Shown here: positions 54,717 through 63,563 of the stretch, piece by piece
How the letters are laid out: the number at the start of each line of letters is the position of its first letter
How positions within the stretch are numbered: position 1 is the stretch's first letter
Assembly (NCBI GenBank): GCA_017430135.1
Contig: JAFRNM010000001.1
Location: 124,001-188,000 of the forward strand
Source of the DNA: Clostridia bacterium
Lineage (GTDB): Bacteria; Bacillota; Clostridia; TANB77; CAG-508
Reading direction: 5' to 3'
DNA: 64,000 nucleotides
The notes under the pieces: generated by a model
What the model saw: the letters and a program-made list of their open reading frames with translations, nothing else
What the model was told of the DNA's origin: nothing
Database searches by the model: none
Made by a program: the position numbers and the translations under genes

Positions 54717-55593
54717 TTATAAAATCAATTTAAAATCATTAGGTAAATCACATATTAAAGATACTTTCTTTTTATCTACTGGATGTAAAAATTCTAGATG
54801 TGAACAATGAAGAGCTTGCCTTGAAATTAGGGAAGAAGTAGAACCATATAAATCATCACCTAAAAGAGGATGACCGAATTGAAGCCATGTGTACTCTAAT
54901 TTGATGAGTTCTTCCAGTTTCTAAAGTACATTTAACTAAACTATAATTTTCAAACTCTTGTAAAACTTCATAATGGGTAATAGCTTTTTGACCAGTTTCA
55001 CTTATACATCTTTCTATTATACTTCCATCTTTTCTACTAATAGGTAAATCAATTGTACCTTTATTATTTTCAAAACAGCCTGTTGCAATTGCAACATATT
55101 CTTTTATAAAATCATTGCTTTGCATTTGCTGTATTAAACATTCTTGAATGTATTCGCACTTAGCAAAAACTACAAGGCCGGAAGTATTTTTATCTAATCT
55201 ATTAACAGGTCTTATTTTCTTTTTTAAACCAATAGAATCAAAATAAAACTTAACACCATTACACAAAGAATCTTCATAATGTAAAATTGAAGGATGAATA
55301 GCAATTCTTGCTGGTTTATTAACAACTAAAAGCCATTCATCTTCAAATACTATATCAAGATCCATTTTAGTAGGAACAATATTTGTACTATCTTCTTCGT
55401 AATCAAAATTAATTTTAACAATATCTCCAATACTTACAGAATTTCTAGTATCACAAACATTTCCATTCAAACACACCATTTTATTTGTAACAAGTTTAGT
55501 GTGCAATCTTGAAGAAATATTAAAATGATTTGATAATACATCATTTACACTATTAAATTTATCATTTTCTTTAATTTTATATTCTAGTTTCAT
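54717..55593 (-). pseudogene. RluA-family pseudouridine synthase, frameshifted near its C-terminus
   Basis: RluA-type enzymes modify uridines in rRNA or tRNA. Motifs: an S4-like N-terminus, then IRPVNRLDKNTSGLVVFAK (catalytic Asp in RLDxxTSG) and GRTHQIRVHMASI. One extra base near 54876 (an unmatched C in the coding strand) ends the frame early with a stop at 54856. Ignoring that base restores the expected GHPLLGDDLYG and runs on to a stop at 54717, giving about 291 aa. Either the assembly has an error or the gene has lost its last 55 residues. The catalytic core is intact. Confidence 0.85.
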
Positions 55594-55662
55594 AAAGGTA
55601 GTATATAAAAATTATGTTAAACTGTCAAGTCGCAAACAGTAATGTCCCAAAAAGTTAAAAAG

Positions 55663-57510
55663 TTACATCTCAATTTTAGGCTGATATTTTTCTAGCCACA
55701 TATTAACCTGAACAAGATAAGCCATAAGTTGAGGACCAGTCATAAGTTGCCCAAACCAAGGCCTTGTAAATGCGGTTCCGTCAGTAGCAAGAATATCTAA
55801 AATATATTCTCTATTTAACAAATTATTAATAGGTGCATTTTTATCTTGCATAATATCAGTTAGCATGCCTTTAACTTTAGCTAAATAGGTAGGGTTATGA
55901 GTTTTTGGGTATGGAGACTTTTTCCTATCTACAATTTCTTCTGGTAAGAATTTTCTAGCAACGTATCTTAGTAAGCCTTTTTCTCTACCATTTAAAGCCT
56001 TCATCTCCCAAGGAATATTCCACATATATTGAGCTAGCCTATAATCACAAAATGGAACTCTTAATTCAAAACCATTATACATAGCCATTCTATCAGATCT
56101 ATCTAAAAGTGTTTGCATAAACCAATTCATAGTTAGATGAGATATTTTACGCTTTTCAGCCGTTTCTAAAGAATCTGTTTCTAAAAACTCAACTTCATCT
56201 AAACTTTCATTATACCTAAAATCAATATATTCTTTTAAATTGATTTTTTGGCCAATAGAAGGATTTAACAATTTTTGTCTTTCATCAATTGCAATTGACC
56301 ATGGAAAAGTGCCTGAATTTAGAGCATCTTCTCTGAAAAACCATGGGTAGCCACCAAAAATTTCGTCAGCACATTCACCGGTTAAAGAAACTGTCATTTC
56401 CTTTTTTACATGCTTACAGAATAATAAAAGAGAAGAGTCAATATCTGCCATTCCAGGCATATCTCTTGCAATCATTGCATCTTCTAAGTATTTTGCAAGT
56501 TCTGGTGTGTCTATTACAATATTATGATGATTTGTGTGTAAGTTTTTGTTCATCAAATTGATGTAATAATTATCAGAATTTGGCTGAAAGTCGCTTTTTA
56601 CAAAGTTTTTATCGTTATCAACATAGTCAATTGAATAAGTATCAAGAGGTGGCATTCCATTATCTTTGCAATAATCAGCTGCAAACTTTGTAATAATGCT
56701 AGAATCCAAACCACCAGATAAGAAAGTACATAGAGGCATATCAGATACTAATTGACGTGTTATTGCATCTTTTAAAAGACTTTCTAGATGCTCGGATGTC
56801 TGTACTAAATTTTCTGTATGAGGCTTAGAAGTAAGCTTCCAATATCTTTTTATCTTCAAACCATCATTGTTAAAAACTGCAAAATGAGCGGGTTTAATTT
56901 CATAAATATCTTTAAAAATAGTTGTTCCTGGCGTATGAGCAGGGCCAATACCAAATAATTCAGAAATTCCTTGTTTATCTAAAACTTTTTCACAACCTGG
57001 GTATTGGAAAAGAGCCTTAATTTCAGAAGCAAATATTATAGCTCCATTTTTAATTGTATAAAATAAAGGTTTAACACCAAAATGGTCACGAGCAAGGAAA
57101 AGCTCATTTGTTTTTGTATTCCAAATAGCAAATGCAAAAATACCATTTAAGTGATTTACAACATCTTTTCCAAAGTGAATAAAGCTTTTTAGTAAAATCT
57201 CAGTATCGCTATGTGATTTAAAAGTAAAACCATTTTCTTCTAATGTTTTCTTTAATTCTTTTGTATTATAAATTTGCCCATTATAAACTATTGCATACTC
57301 TCCAAAAGAAAAGGTTTCGCACATTGGTTGTTTTCCACCTTCTGGGTCAATTACAATAAGCCTTTTATGACCTAATGCAACATGTTCTTTAACATAATAA
57401 CCATCTTCATCAGGTCCGCGTTTAGCTATGCTTTCATTCATTTGAACTAAAATATTTTTCATTTTAGAAGCATCTTTTTTAAAATCAACAAAACCAACAA
57501 ATCCACACAT
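55663..57510 (-). CDS. asnB: Asparagine synthase (glutamine-hydrolysing)
   Basis: Makes asparagine from aspartate, glutamine and ATP. The class II amidotransferase begins with the processed Cys2 (MCGFVGFV), the glutaminase has RGPDEDGYY, and the synthetase domain has the PP-loop CTFLSGGLDSSII. At 615 aa it is full length. The minus-strand ATG at 57510 has GGAGG upstream. It shares a divergent gap with rsmE. A small GTCCCAAAAAGTT fragment of the palindrome family lies after its stop (55642-55654). Confidence 0.95.
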   Translation of the reverse strand: MCGFVGFVDFKKDASKMKNILVQMNESIAKRGPDEDGYYVKEHVALGHKRLIVIDPEGGKQPMCETFSFGEYAIVYNGQIYNTKELKKTLEENGFTFKSHSDTEILLKSFIHFGKDVVNHLNGIFAFAIWNTKTNELFLARDHFGVKPLFYTIKNGAIIFASEIKALFQYPGCEKVLDKQGISELFGIGPAHTPGTTIFKDIYEIKPAHFAVFNNDGLKIKRYWKLTSKPHTENLVQTSEHLESLLKDAITRQLVSDMPLCTFLSGGLDSSIITKFAADYCKDNGMPPLDTYSIDYVDNDKNFVKSDFQPNSDNYYINLMNKNLHTNHHNIVIDTPELAKYLEDAMIARDMPGMADIDSSLLLFCKHVKKEMTVSLTGECADEIFGGYPWFFREDALNSGTFPWSIAIDERQKLLNPSIGQKINLKEYIDFRYNESLDEVEFLETDSLETAEKRKISHLTMNWFMQTLLDRSDRMAMYNGFELRVPFCDYRLAQYMWNIPWEMKALNGREKGLLRYVARKFLPEEIVDRKKSPYPKTHNPTYLAKVKGMLTDIMQDKNAPINNLLNREYILDILATDGTAFTRPWFGQLMTGPQLMAYLVQVNMWLEKYQPKIEM

Positions 57511-57651
57511 ATTAAATTCCTCCGTTTTTTTATTATTATATTCAATAAAATAATTTTGTTTACATTTGATAAAAAAGTTATTTTTTTATAGGATTTTTGT
57601 GGAAATTATTTTTAAGTTATGATATAATTCTAAAATGAAGAGGGAAGGAAA

Positions 57652-58395
57652 ATGCCTAAATTTTTTGTGAAAAATAATCAAATAGAAAACAACACAATTC
57701 AAATACTTGGGACAGATGTTAATCATATAAAAAATGTGTTGAGATTAAAAGAAAATGATGAAATTGAAATATGTGATTCAGATGAGCAACAAAGCTATTT
57801 ATGCAAAATTATTGAACTAGAAGAAAGCTTTGTAAAATGCGATATAGTAAACAAAATTGAAGAAAGTAGAGAATCTAATATAGAAGTAACAATATTTCAA
57901 GGACTTCCAAAAGCAGATAAAATGGAACTGATAATCCAGAAATCTGTTGAGCTTGGAGTTTACGATATAACGCCAGTAGAAATGGCAAGATGTGTTGTTA
58001 AGTTGAATGACAAAGACAAAACAAAGAAAATAGAAAGATGGAATAAAATCTCAGAAGTTGCAGCAAAACAATCACAAAGAGATATAATTCCTAAGATAAA
58101 CAATATAATAAAAATTAGCGAATTAGCAAATATAATTAGTCAATATGATGGAATAATTTTAGCCTATGAAAAAGAAAAAGATTATACAATAAAACAAGAA
58201 TTACAAAAATTAAAAATGCAAAATGCTCAAAAAATAGGCATCGTAATAGGGCCAGAAGGCGGACTAGAAGAAAAAGAAGTTGAAATGTTAAAAAATAATG
58301 GTGCAAGTGTTATCACATTAGGAAAAAGAATTCTTAGAACAGAAACAGTTGCATTAAATGTGTTAAGTAATATAATTTATGAATTTGAAATGTAA
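57652..58395 (+). CDS. rsmE: 16S rRNA (uracil1498-N3)-methyltransferase
   Basis: SPOUT-type methyltransferase of 16S rRNA. The N-terminal PUA-like domain has TDVNHIKNVLRLKENDE, and the knot domain has GLPKADKMELIIQKSVELGV, IGPEGGLEEKEVEML and LGKRILRTETVALNVLS. At 247 aa it is complete. The AGAGGGAAGG site precedes the ATG at 57652. The stop codon overlaps the start of the next long frame, and the following gene begins 17 bp later. Confidence 0.93.
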   Translation: MPKFFVKNNQIENNTIQILGTDVNHIKNVLRLKENDEIEICDSDEQQSYLCKIIELEESFVKCDIVNKIEESRESNIEVTIFQGLPKADKMELIIQKSVELGVYDITPVEMARCVVKLNDKDKTKKIERWNKISEVAAKQSQRDIIPKINNIIKISELANIISQYDGIILAYEKEKDYTIKQELQKLKMQNAQKIGIVIGPEGGLEEKEVEMLKNNGASVITLGKRILRTETVALNVLSNIIYEFEM

Positions 58396-58411
58396 AATTA
58401 AGGAGGAAGAA

Positions 58412-59374
58412 ATGAAGTTACACAAAACTGAAGAAAAAGATATTAAAGAAGCAAATAAACAAGAAAATAAAAAAATAAGTAAATTAGTCGATAAAAAAAC
58501 TGCTAAAAAGGTATTTTCAAATTTGATAATAGCTGTTTTAGTAATGGCTTATTTTTGTATAATTTCAGCAGTATATGATAATATTCATGAAACAGGAATA
58601 ATAGGAGTAATAAAAATAGCTACAATGGTATTTTTAGGAATTGCTTTAATACTAATAGAATTTGCGTTTAAAAGAGAAAGCAAAACCTTGTTAATACATA
58701 CATTTGAAGCATTGGCAATTGCATTGCATAGTTTAACAATAGTATATGTTACACGAGTTTTTAATTTAGACTTTAAACGCTATATACTTGTTTCATCTTA
58801 CATTTTTTCAATATATTATGTTTTAAAAGCAATAATAATAAATACAAAAGCAAGAAAAGAATATTTAAATAACTTAAGTGATATTTCAGACATAGTAAAA
58901 AAAGATGAGCCAACAAAGAAAGAAGCATTTAAGAAAGAAAAACAAAAAGAAGAAGTGCAAGAAATAATAGAAGAACCTGAAAATGAGAAAGAAAAAGAGA
59001 AAAATGAAGAAAAAACAGCAGAAGTATCTTCAAGATTTAAAAATAAAAAATTAGCAGATATAAGAGCAAAACTTAGAGAATTGCAAAAACAGGATGAAGA
59101 AGAAAAAAATAAAGAAATAAAAGCTGAAAGCCCCATATTAGAGGATCAAAAAGATGAAAAGGTAGAAGAGAAAAAAGTAGAAAATAAAAAGAAAAAAACA
59201 ACCCCAAAGGCTTCAACAGCAAAAAAGAAAACTACCAAGAAGAATGAAAATTCAGAAGAGGAAACTAAAATAGATAAAAAAGAGAATAATGTAAAAGAGG
59301 AAAAGGAACAAGTTGAACCAGCTCCAAAAAGGAAAAGGGGAAGACCAAAAAAAGAGGTAAAGAAAGATGATTAA
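58412..59374 (+). CDS. Membrane protein with long charged, AT-hook-like tail
   Basis: Unrecognised 320-aa protein. Four membrane helices (about residues 37-145) are followed by a very charged C-terminal half: KEKEKNEEK-type repeats, a coiled-coil-like LADIRAKLRELQ, a lysine/alanine histone-H1-like stretch (KKKTTPKASTAKKKTTKK), and a terminal KRKRGRPKK, which is an AT-hook motif. A membrane protein with a DNA-binding-like tail could tether chromosome to membrane. ATG 58412 is chosen for AGGAGG. It overlaps yicC by 8 bp, so they are translationally linked. Confidence 0.65.
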   Translation: MKLHKTEEKDIKEANKQENKKISKLVDKKTAKKVFSNLIIAVLVMAYFCIISAVYDNIHETGIIGVIKIATMVFLGIALILIEFAFKRESKTLLIHTFEALAIALHSLTIVYVTRVFNLDFKRYILVSSYIFSIYYVLKAIIINTKARKEYLNNLSDISDIVKKDEPTKKEAFKKEKQKEEVQEIIEEPENEKEKEKNEEKTAEVSSRFKNKKLADIRAKLRELQKQDEEEKNKEIKAESPILEDQKDEKVEEKKVENKKKKTTPKASTAKKKTTKKNENSEEETKIDKKENNVKEEKEQVEPAPKRKRGRPKKEVKKDD

Positions 59375-60242
59375 AAGTATGACAGGCTATGGTAAAGCTA
59401 CCCTAGCAATAGATTCAAAAGAATATCAAGTAGAAATAAAAACAATAAATCACAGATATGCGGATATAAGTGTAAAAATGCCAAGAGTTTTAAGTTATTT
59501 GGAAGAAGATGTAAAAAAGGAAATTTTAAAACAAGTAAGCAGAGGTAAGATAGAAGTATTTATTACATATTCAAATTCAAGTAGTGAAAATAATGAAGTA
59601 AAAATAAATACAGAAATAGCAAAATTATACATAAATGAATTAAGAAATTTAGCAGAAGCCGAAGGGTTACAAGCAAACATTGAAGTAACAGAAGTTGCAA
59701 AGTTTCCAGATGTTTTAAAAATCAAGTCAAGCAATGATGACGAAAAAATAAAAGAAGAATTATTGGAAGTTGTAAAAAACGCAACAACAAATTTAGTTAA
59801 CATGAGATCAGCAGAAGGAGAAAAAATTCAGATAGATTTAAATAACAGAATAAATGATATAGAAGTTAAAACATCTGAAATTTCTAAGCTTTCTACTGGA
59901 CTTATTGAAGAATATGTGGTAAAATTAGAGAATAGGATTAAAGAATTACTAAAAACAGAAGAAATAGACAAATCAAGGTTAGCTCAAGAAGTTGTAATAT
60001 ATGCAGATAAATGTTCAGTTGAAGAAGAAATAACAAGATTAAAATCACACATATCTCAATTTAGAAAAATGCTTGAAAATGAAGGAGCAATAGGAAAGAA
60101 AATAGATTTCTTAATTCAGGAAATGAACAGAGAAACAAATACAATAGGTTCAAAGGCGAATAATTTGGAAATTACAAATTTGGTAATAGAAATAAAAACA
60201 CAATTAGAAGATATTCGTGAACAAATTCAAAATATAGAATAA
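59367..60242 (+). CDS. yicC: YicC family endoribonuclease/RNase adaptor
   Basis: YicC-like proteins cut or guide degradation of small RNAs. The 291 aa have the family start (SMTGYGKA, TINHRYADISVKMPR) and the C-terminal conserved DUF1732 (IGKKIDFLIQEMNRETNTIGSKA). It overlaps the preceding gene by 8 bp and is followed by remA, rpoZ and gmk, the usual Firmicutes order. It is likely part of that operon. Confidence 0.92.
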   Translation: MIKSMTGYGKATLAIDSKEYQVEIKTINHRYADISVKMPRVLSYLEEDVKKEILKQVSRGKIEVFITYSNSSSENNEVKINTEIAKLYINELRNLAEAEGLQANIEVTEVAKFPDVLKIKSSNDDEKIKEELLEVVKNATTNLVNMRSAEGEKIQIDLNNRINDIEVKTSEISKLSTGLIEEYVVKLENRIKELLKTEEIDKSRLAQEVVIYADKCSVEEEITRLKSHISQFRKMLENEGAIGKKIDFLIQEMNRETNTIGSKANNLEITNLVIEIKTQLEDIREQIQNIE

Positions 60243-60303
60243 AAATTAAGAGTTGAATAAGAATTGAGAATTAAATTATTATTCAAGGAGAGGAAGGAAA
60301 AAA

Positions 60304-60561
60304 ATGCAATTAGTAAACATCGGATTTGGAAACATAGTTTCAGCAGAAAGAATTGTAGCAATAGTAAGTCCAGATTCAGCACCAATCAAAAGAATGGTAC
60401 AAGAAGCAAAAGATGCAAAAACAGCAGTAGATGCAACTTATGGAAGAAGAACAAGAGCTGTTTTAATAATGGATTCAGGTCATATCATACTATCAGCAGT
60501 TCAACCAGAAACTGTTGCAGGTAGATTAGATAAAAATATTACACAGGAAGAGAATAATTAA
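60304..60561 (+). CDS. remA: Extracellular-matrix regulator RemA (DUF370)
   Basis: Small DNA-binding activator of biofilm matrix genes in Bacillus. Its 85 aa match the DUF370 pattern: [53 protein letters not shown]. It has a GAGAGGAAGG site. It follows yicC by 60 bp and precedes rpoZ and gmk, as in other Firmicutes. A longer reading in another frame from 60264 overlaps it but is arginine/serine-rich noise. Confidence 0.93.
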   Translation: MQLVNIGFGNIVSAERIVAIVSPDSAPIKRMVQEAKDAKTAVDATYGRRTRAVLIMDSGHIILSAVQPETVAGRLDKNITQEENN

Positions 60562-60644
60562 TAAAAGCGAAGTGGAGCAACATTAATGCTTCATAAAAAG
60601 AAAAGGAATAGTATAATGTTCCAAAAAGAAAGGAAGTTTTTACA

Positions 60645-60836
60645 ATGATAGTAAAACCAAGTGTTACAGATTTATTAAAAGTATCTAAAAACAGATATGA
60701 ATTAGTTATTGCTACATCAAAAAGAGCAAGACAAATAGCAAATGGAGCTGCTGTATTAACAGATAAAAAAGAAGAATCACCAGTTACACAAGCTGCAGTA
60801 GAAATAGCAGAAGGGAAGGTAACAATATGTTCGTAA
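60645..60836 (+). CDS. rpoZ: RNA polymerase omega subunit
   Basis: Assembles and stabilises RNA polymerase. Its 63 aa fit the omega family: MIVKPSVTDLLK, NRYELVIATSKRARQI, and the tail AAVEIAEGK. It normally follows gmk; here it comes before it and overlaps the gmk start by 10 bp. The AAAGGAAG site precedes the ATG. Confidence 0.9.
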   Translation: MIVKPSVTDLLKVSKNRYELVIATSKRARQIANGAAVLTDKKEESPVTQAAVEIAEGKVTICS

Positions 60837-61402
60837 TATTATCTGGAGTTGCTGGCGCAGGGAAAGACACAATAAAAAAAGAATTGATAAAAAGAATGGA
60901 AAATGTAGAAACACTTCCATCTTTTACATCTAGACCCAAAAGAGATGGAGATGTCGAAGGTGGGACATACTTTTTTGTTAGTAGAGAAAAATTCGAAGAA
61001 ATGATAGAAAATAAAGAATTCTATGAATATGACGTTCACCATAATCATTATTATGGATTCCCTAAAAAAAGCTTAAAACAAAAGATAGATGACGGAAAAA
61101 TAATCGTAAAAGATATAGATGTTAATGGAACAGAGCATTTATTAGATTTGTTAAAAGATGATATGAAAATAGTTACCATCTTTTTAAGAGTGCCAAAAGA
61201 AGAATTAAAAAATAGGCTTAAAAATAGAATAGACAAGCCAAGTCCAGCAGAGATAATGCTTAGACTAAATAGATTTGACTATGAAGAATCTAGAATCAAT
61301 TTATATGATTATGTATTAAAAAATAATGACTTAGAAAAAACTGTCCAAATAATAATGACAATTATTAAATATGAACAAGAACTTGAAAAACAAGGCAAAT
61401 AA
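60827..61402 (+). CDS. gmk: Guanylate kinase
   Basis: Phosphorylates GMP to GDP, the step after guaA. The 191 aa have the GMP-binding TSRPKRDGDVEGGTYFFVSREKF pattern and HYYGFPKKSL. The P-loop is atypical: LSGVAGAGKDT instead of the usual GPSGVGKST; the Lys is kept and the Ser is replaced by Asp. The start lies inside the rpoZ end, so translation is coupled. A terminator follows. Confidence 0.9.
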   Translation: MFVILSGVAGAGKDTIKKELIKRMENVETLPSFTSRPKRDGDVEGGTYFFVSREKFEEMIENKEFYEYDVHHNHYYGFPKKSLKQKIDDGKIIVKDIDVNGTEHLLDLLKDDMKIVTIFLRVPKEELKNRLKNRIDKPSPAEIMLRLNRFDYEESRINLYDYVLKNNDLEKTVQIIMTIIKYEQELEKQGK

Positions 61403-61447
61403 AAAATAAATTATATATTATTTTTAAATAATATATAATTTATTTTT
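61403..61447 (+). terminator. AT-only hairpin after gmk
   Basis: A long perfect stem of A and T (AAATAAATTATATATTATT and its complement) followed by TTTTT, between gmk and ymdB. Confidence 0.7.
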
Positions 61448-61463
61448 ATGGAAGGGAGAAAAA

Positions 61464-62234
61464 ATGAATATACTTGCAATTGGAGATTTAGTTGGTAATT
61501 GTGCTATTAAAGAGTTAAGAGAAAAATTACCAATTATAAAAAAAGAAGAAAATATAGATTTTGTAATTGTAAATGGAGAAAATGTTGCAGAAGGAATGGG
61601 GATGACAGAAAAGAATTTTAATGATATTTTAGCTCAAAAAGTAAATGTAATTACAATGGGAAATCATACTTGGGGCAAAAAGGATATTTTTAAATTCATA
61701 GATCATCCACAAATTATAAGACCAGCTAATTACAGTAAACCTGTTTGCGGTAAAGGTTATAACATTTTTGAATGCAAGGGTAAGAAAATTGCAGTTATCA
61801 ATTTAATTGGTAGAGTATCAATGAATGTGCTTTCAGACAATCCTTTTTTAGTTGCAAAAGATATAGTAGAAAAAATAAAATCACAAGTTGATATAATAAT
61901 AGTAGATTTCCATGGAGAAGCAACAGCAGAAAAAATAGCATTTGCATATTACATGGATGGAAAAATAACAGCAATGTTTGGAACACATACACATGTACAA
62001 ACAGCAGATGAAAGGATATTCCCAAATGGAACAGGATATATAACAGATATAGGAATGACTGGTCCAAAAAATTCTGTAATAGGAATGGCAATAGAAGCAT
62101 CTGTAAAAAGATTTGAAACAACACTTCCAGAAAAATACAAAATAGCGGAAGGACCATGTATGTTAAATGGAGTAGTATTTCAAATAGATGATAATACAAA
62201 CAAAGTAACAAAAATTAAAAGAATTCAAAAATGA
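61464..62234 (+). CDS. ymdB: YmdB/TIGR00282 family metallophosphoesterase
   Basis: Cyclic-nucleotide phosphodiesterase that controls biofilm and motility in Bacillus. The 256 aa have ILAIGDLVGN, NGENVAEGMGMT, MGNHTWGKKD, VDFHGEATAEK and FGTHTHVQTADERIFPNGTGY, all metal or family motifs. A GAAGGGAG site precedes the ATG. In Bacillus it is next to rny; here they are far apart, yet both remain in this window with remA. A large palindrome follows 10 bp after the stop. Confidence 0.93.
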   Translation: MNILAIGDLVGNCAIKELREKLPIIKKEENIDFVIVNGENVAEGMGMTEKNFNDILAQKVNVITMGNHTWGKKDIFKFIDHPQIIRPANYSKPVCGKGYNIFECKGKKIAVINLIGRVSMNVLSDNPFLVAKDIVEKIKSQVDIIIVDFHGEATAEKIAFAYYMDGKITAMFGTHTHVQTADERIFPNGTGYITDIGMTGPKNSVIGMAIEASVKRFETTLPEKYKIAEGPCMLNGVVFQIDDNTNKVTKIKRIQK

Positions 62235-62244
62235 GCGATTTTGA

Positions 62245-62325
62245 ACCCTTGAATTTGGGGACACTCTTAAAAATCAAGATTTTTCAAAAATCTTGATTTT
62301 TAAGAGTGTCCCCAAATTCAAGGGT
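62245..62325. repeat. Intergenic palindrome, 40-bp perfect arms
   Basis: The longest of the family: arms 62245-62284 and 62286-62325 are perfect over 40 bp around one central base. The core is TTTGGGGACACTCTTAAAA, but the outer ACCCTTGAA and inner AATCAAGATTTTT parts are unique to this copy. It could terminate ymdB transcription, although no T-tract follows. Confidence 0.92.
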
Positions 62326-62525
62326 ATCCCAGAGTGCTCAAATTATCAAAATTTGTCTTATATTTTTGAAACATAATTCTATGTGTTGAAAATTGTCAAA
62401 TATAATTTAAAATTGCGATGAAATATGGAAAAAATTACCAAAAAACTCTTTACAAATTAAAATTGCGGGTATAAAATAAATTCTGCTAAACGCAATAAAA
62501 ATTAAATTATAGGAGGCAAAAGAAA

Positions 62526-62789
62526 ATGGAAATTTTGAAAATTTCATCAAAATCAAATCCTAATTCAGTTGCAGGAGCAATAGCTGGATTAGTAAAAGAA
62601 TCAAGTAGAGCAGAAATGCAAGCAATTGGAGCAGGAGCACTTAATCAAGCAGTAAAAGCAGTGGCAATAGCAAGAGGTTTTGTTGCACCAGCAGGTGTAG
62701 ACCTAGTATGTATACCAGCATTTGCAGAAGTTGAGGTAGAAGGAGAAGACAGAACTGGTATCAAATTGATAGTGGAATCAAGAAATTAA
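62526..62789 (+). CDS. spoVS: Stage V sporulation protein S
   Basis: An 87-aa Alba-like small protein that affects coat assembly and septation in Bacillus. The sequence is very conserved: LKISSKSNPNSVAGAIAG, then QAIGAGALNQAVKAVAIARG, then PAFAEVEVEGEDRTGIKLIVE. It has an AGGAGGCAAAAG-type site. ymdB-spoVS is a conserved neighbourhood, as seen here with the palindrome between. A promoter-like TTTACA/TAAAAT pair lies at about 62449-62477. Confidence 0.95.
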   Translation: MEILKISSKSNPNSVAGAIAGLVKESSRAEMQAIGAGALNQAVKAVAIARGFVAPAGVDLVCIPAFAEVEVEGEDRTGIKLIVESRN

Positions 62790-62798
62790 AATATATTT

Positions 62799-62826
62799 AG
62801 CTAAGTTATTTACTTAGCTTTTTTTT
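62799..62826 (+). terminator. Terminator after spoVS
   Basis: The hairpin AGCTAAGT / ACTTAGCT with a run of eight Ts. Confidence 0.85.
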
Positions 62827-62867
62827 AATGCTATAATATGATTATTAAAAACAAAGGAGGAGCAAAA

Positions 62868-63527
62868 ATGAAGAAACACAAAAAGTTAACAATAGGGATA
62901 GTTTCAGTTTTAATAATTATAGCAGTAATTGTTGCAATTGTAATGCTTACAAATAACGGAGAAAAAGAAGACAATACCAAAACAGGTAAAACCTATGGAA
63001 TAGATAGTTTAGAAGAGGTATATAATAAACTAAAAGACACCAAAAATTATTTATTTAAAACAATTCTTAATGATGAGAACTATAAAAATATTAGCAGAAA
63101 TGATGATTCTTTAAAAGTTGAAATTGCTGACGAAGGAAATAACCAAACTTACATAGTTAGAAACGGAAATACATATCTATTAACAGAAAAAAACCAAAAG
63201 TATTATGAATATAATAACAATACTTCAATGTTAGGAGATTTGGAAAATAAAGTAAGTGATTTATTAAGAAATAATTTTACTGAAGGAACAGAAAATATAG
63301 ATGGTAAGCAATATACATTCCAAGAATATGAAAAAACAGCAACATTTTTGATAAACTTCAAGAAAAAATATGATAACTATAATACAAAAACTAGATTTTA
63401 TTTTGCTGACGGAAACCTACAATATATAAGAACTTATGTAGGAGAGGTTCAACAATTATTAAAAGTCGAATTAGAATTTAACAATCAAAAAGAAAGTTAT
63501 AAAATACCAGCAAATTATACAAAATGA
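62868..63527 (+). CDS. Membrane-anchored extracytoplasmic protein, unknown
   Basis: A 219-aa protein: short basic start (MKKHKK), one membrane helix (about residues 8-27), then a soluble outer domain rich in Asn, Lys and Tyr. It lacks a lipobox cysteine. The domain may resemble LolA/outer-lipoprotein-sorting folds (strands like YIVRNGNTYLLTEKNQKYYEYN and TRFYFADGNLQYIRTYVGE), but this is a weak guess. ATG 62868 is chosen because AAAGGAGGAG precedes it. It converges on the ytxC-like gene. Confidence 0.65.
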   Translation: MKKHKKLTIGIVSVLIIIAVIVAIVMLTNNGEKEDNTKTGKTYGIDSLEEVYNKLKDTKNYLFKTILNDENYKNISRNDDSLKVEIADEGNNQTYIVRNGNTYLLTEKNQKYYEYNNNTSMLGDLENKVSDLLRNNFTEGTENIDGKQYTFQEYEKTATFLINFKKKYDNYNTKTRFYFADGNLQYIRTYVGEVQQLLKVELEFNNQKESYKIPANYTK

Positions 63528-63528
63528 T

Positions 63529-63563
63529 AATAAAATCCCACTCAGTGTTCGTGGGATTTTATT
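63529..63563. terminator. Bidirectional terminator
   Basis: The hairpin AATAAAATCCCAC / GTGGGATTTTATT lies between convergent genes. Confidence 0.85.

Noticed and set aside
60264..60524. An 86-codon open frame overlapping remA
   Set aside because: It is rich in Arg, Ser and Lys, has no ribosome binding site, and covers RemA, which is an unmistakable conserved protein in another frame.
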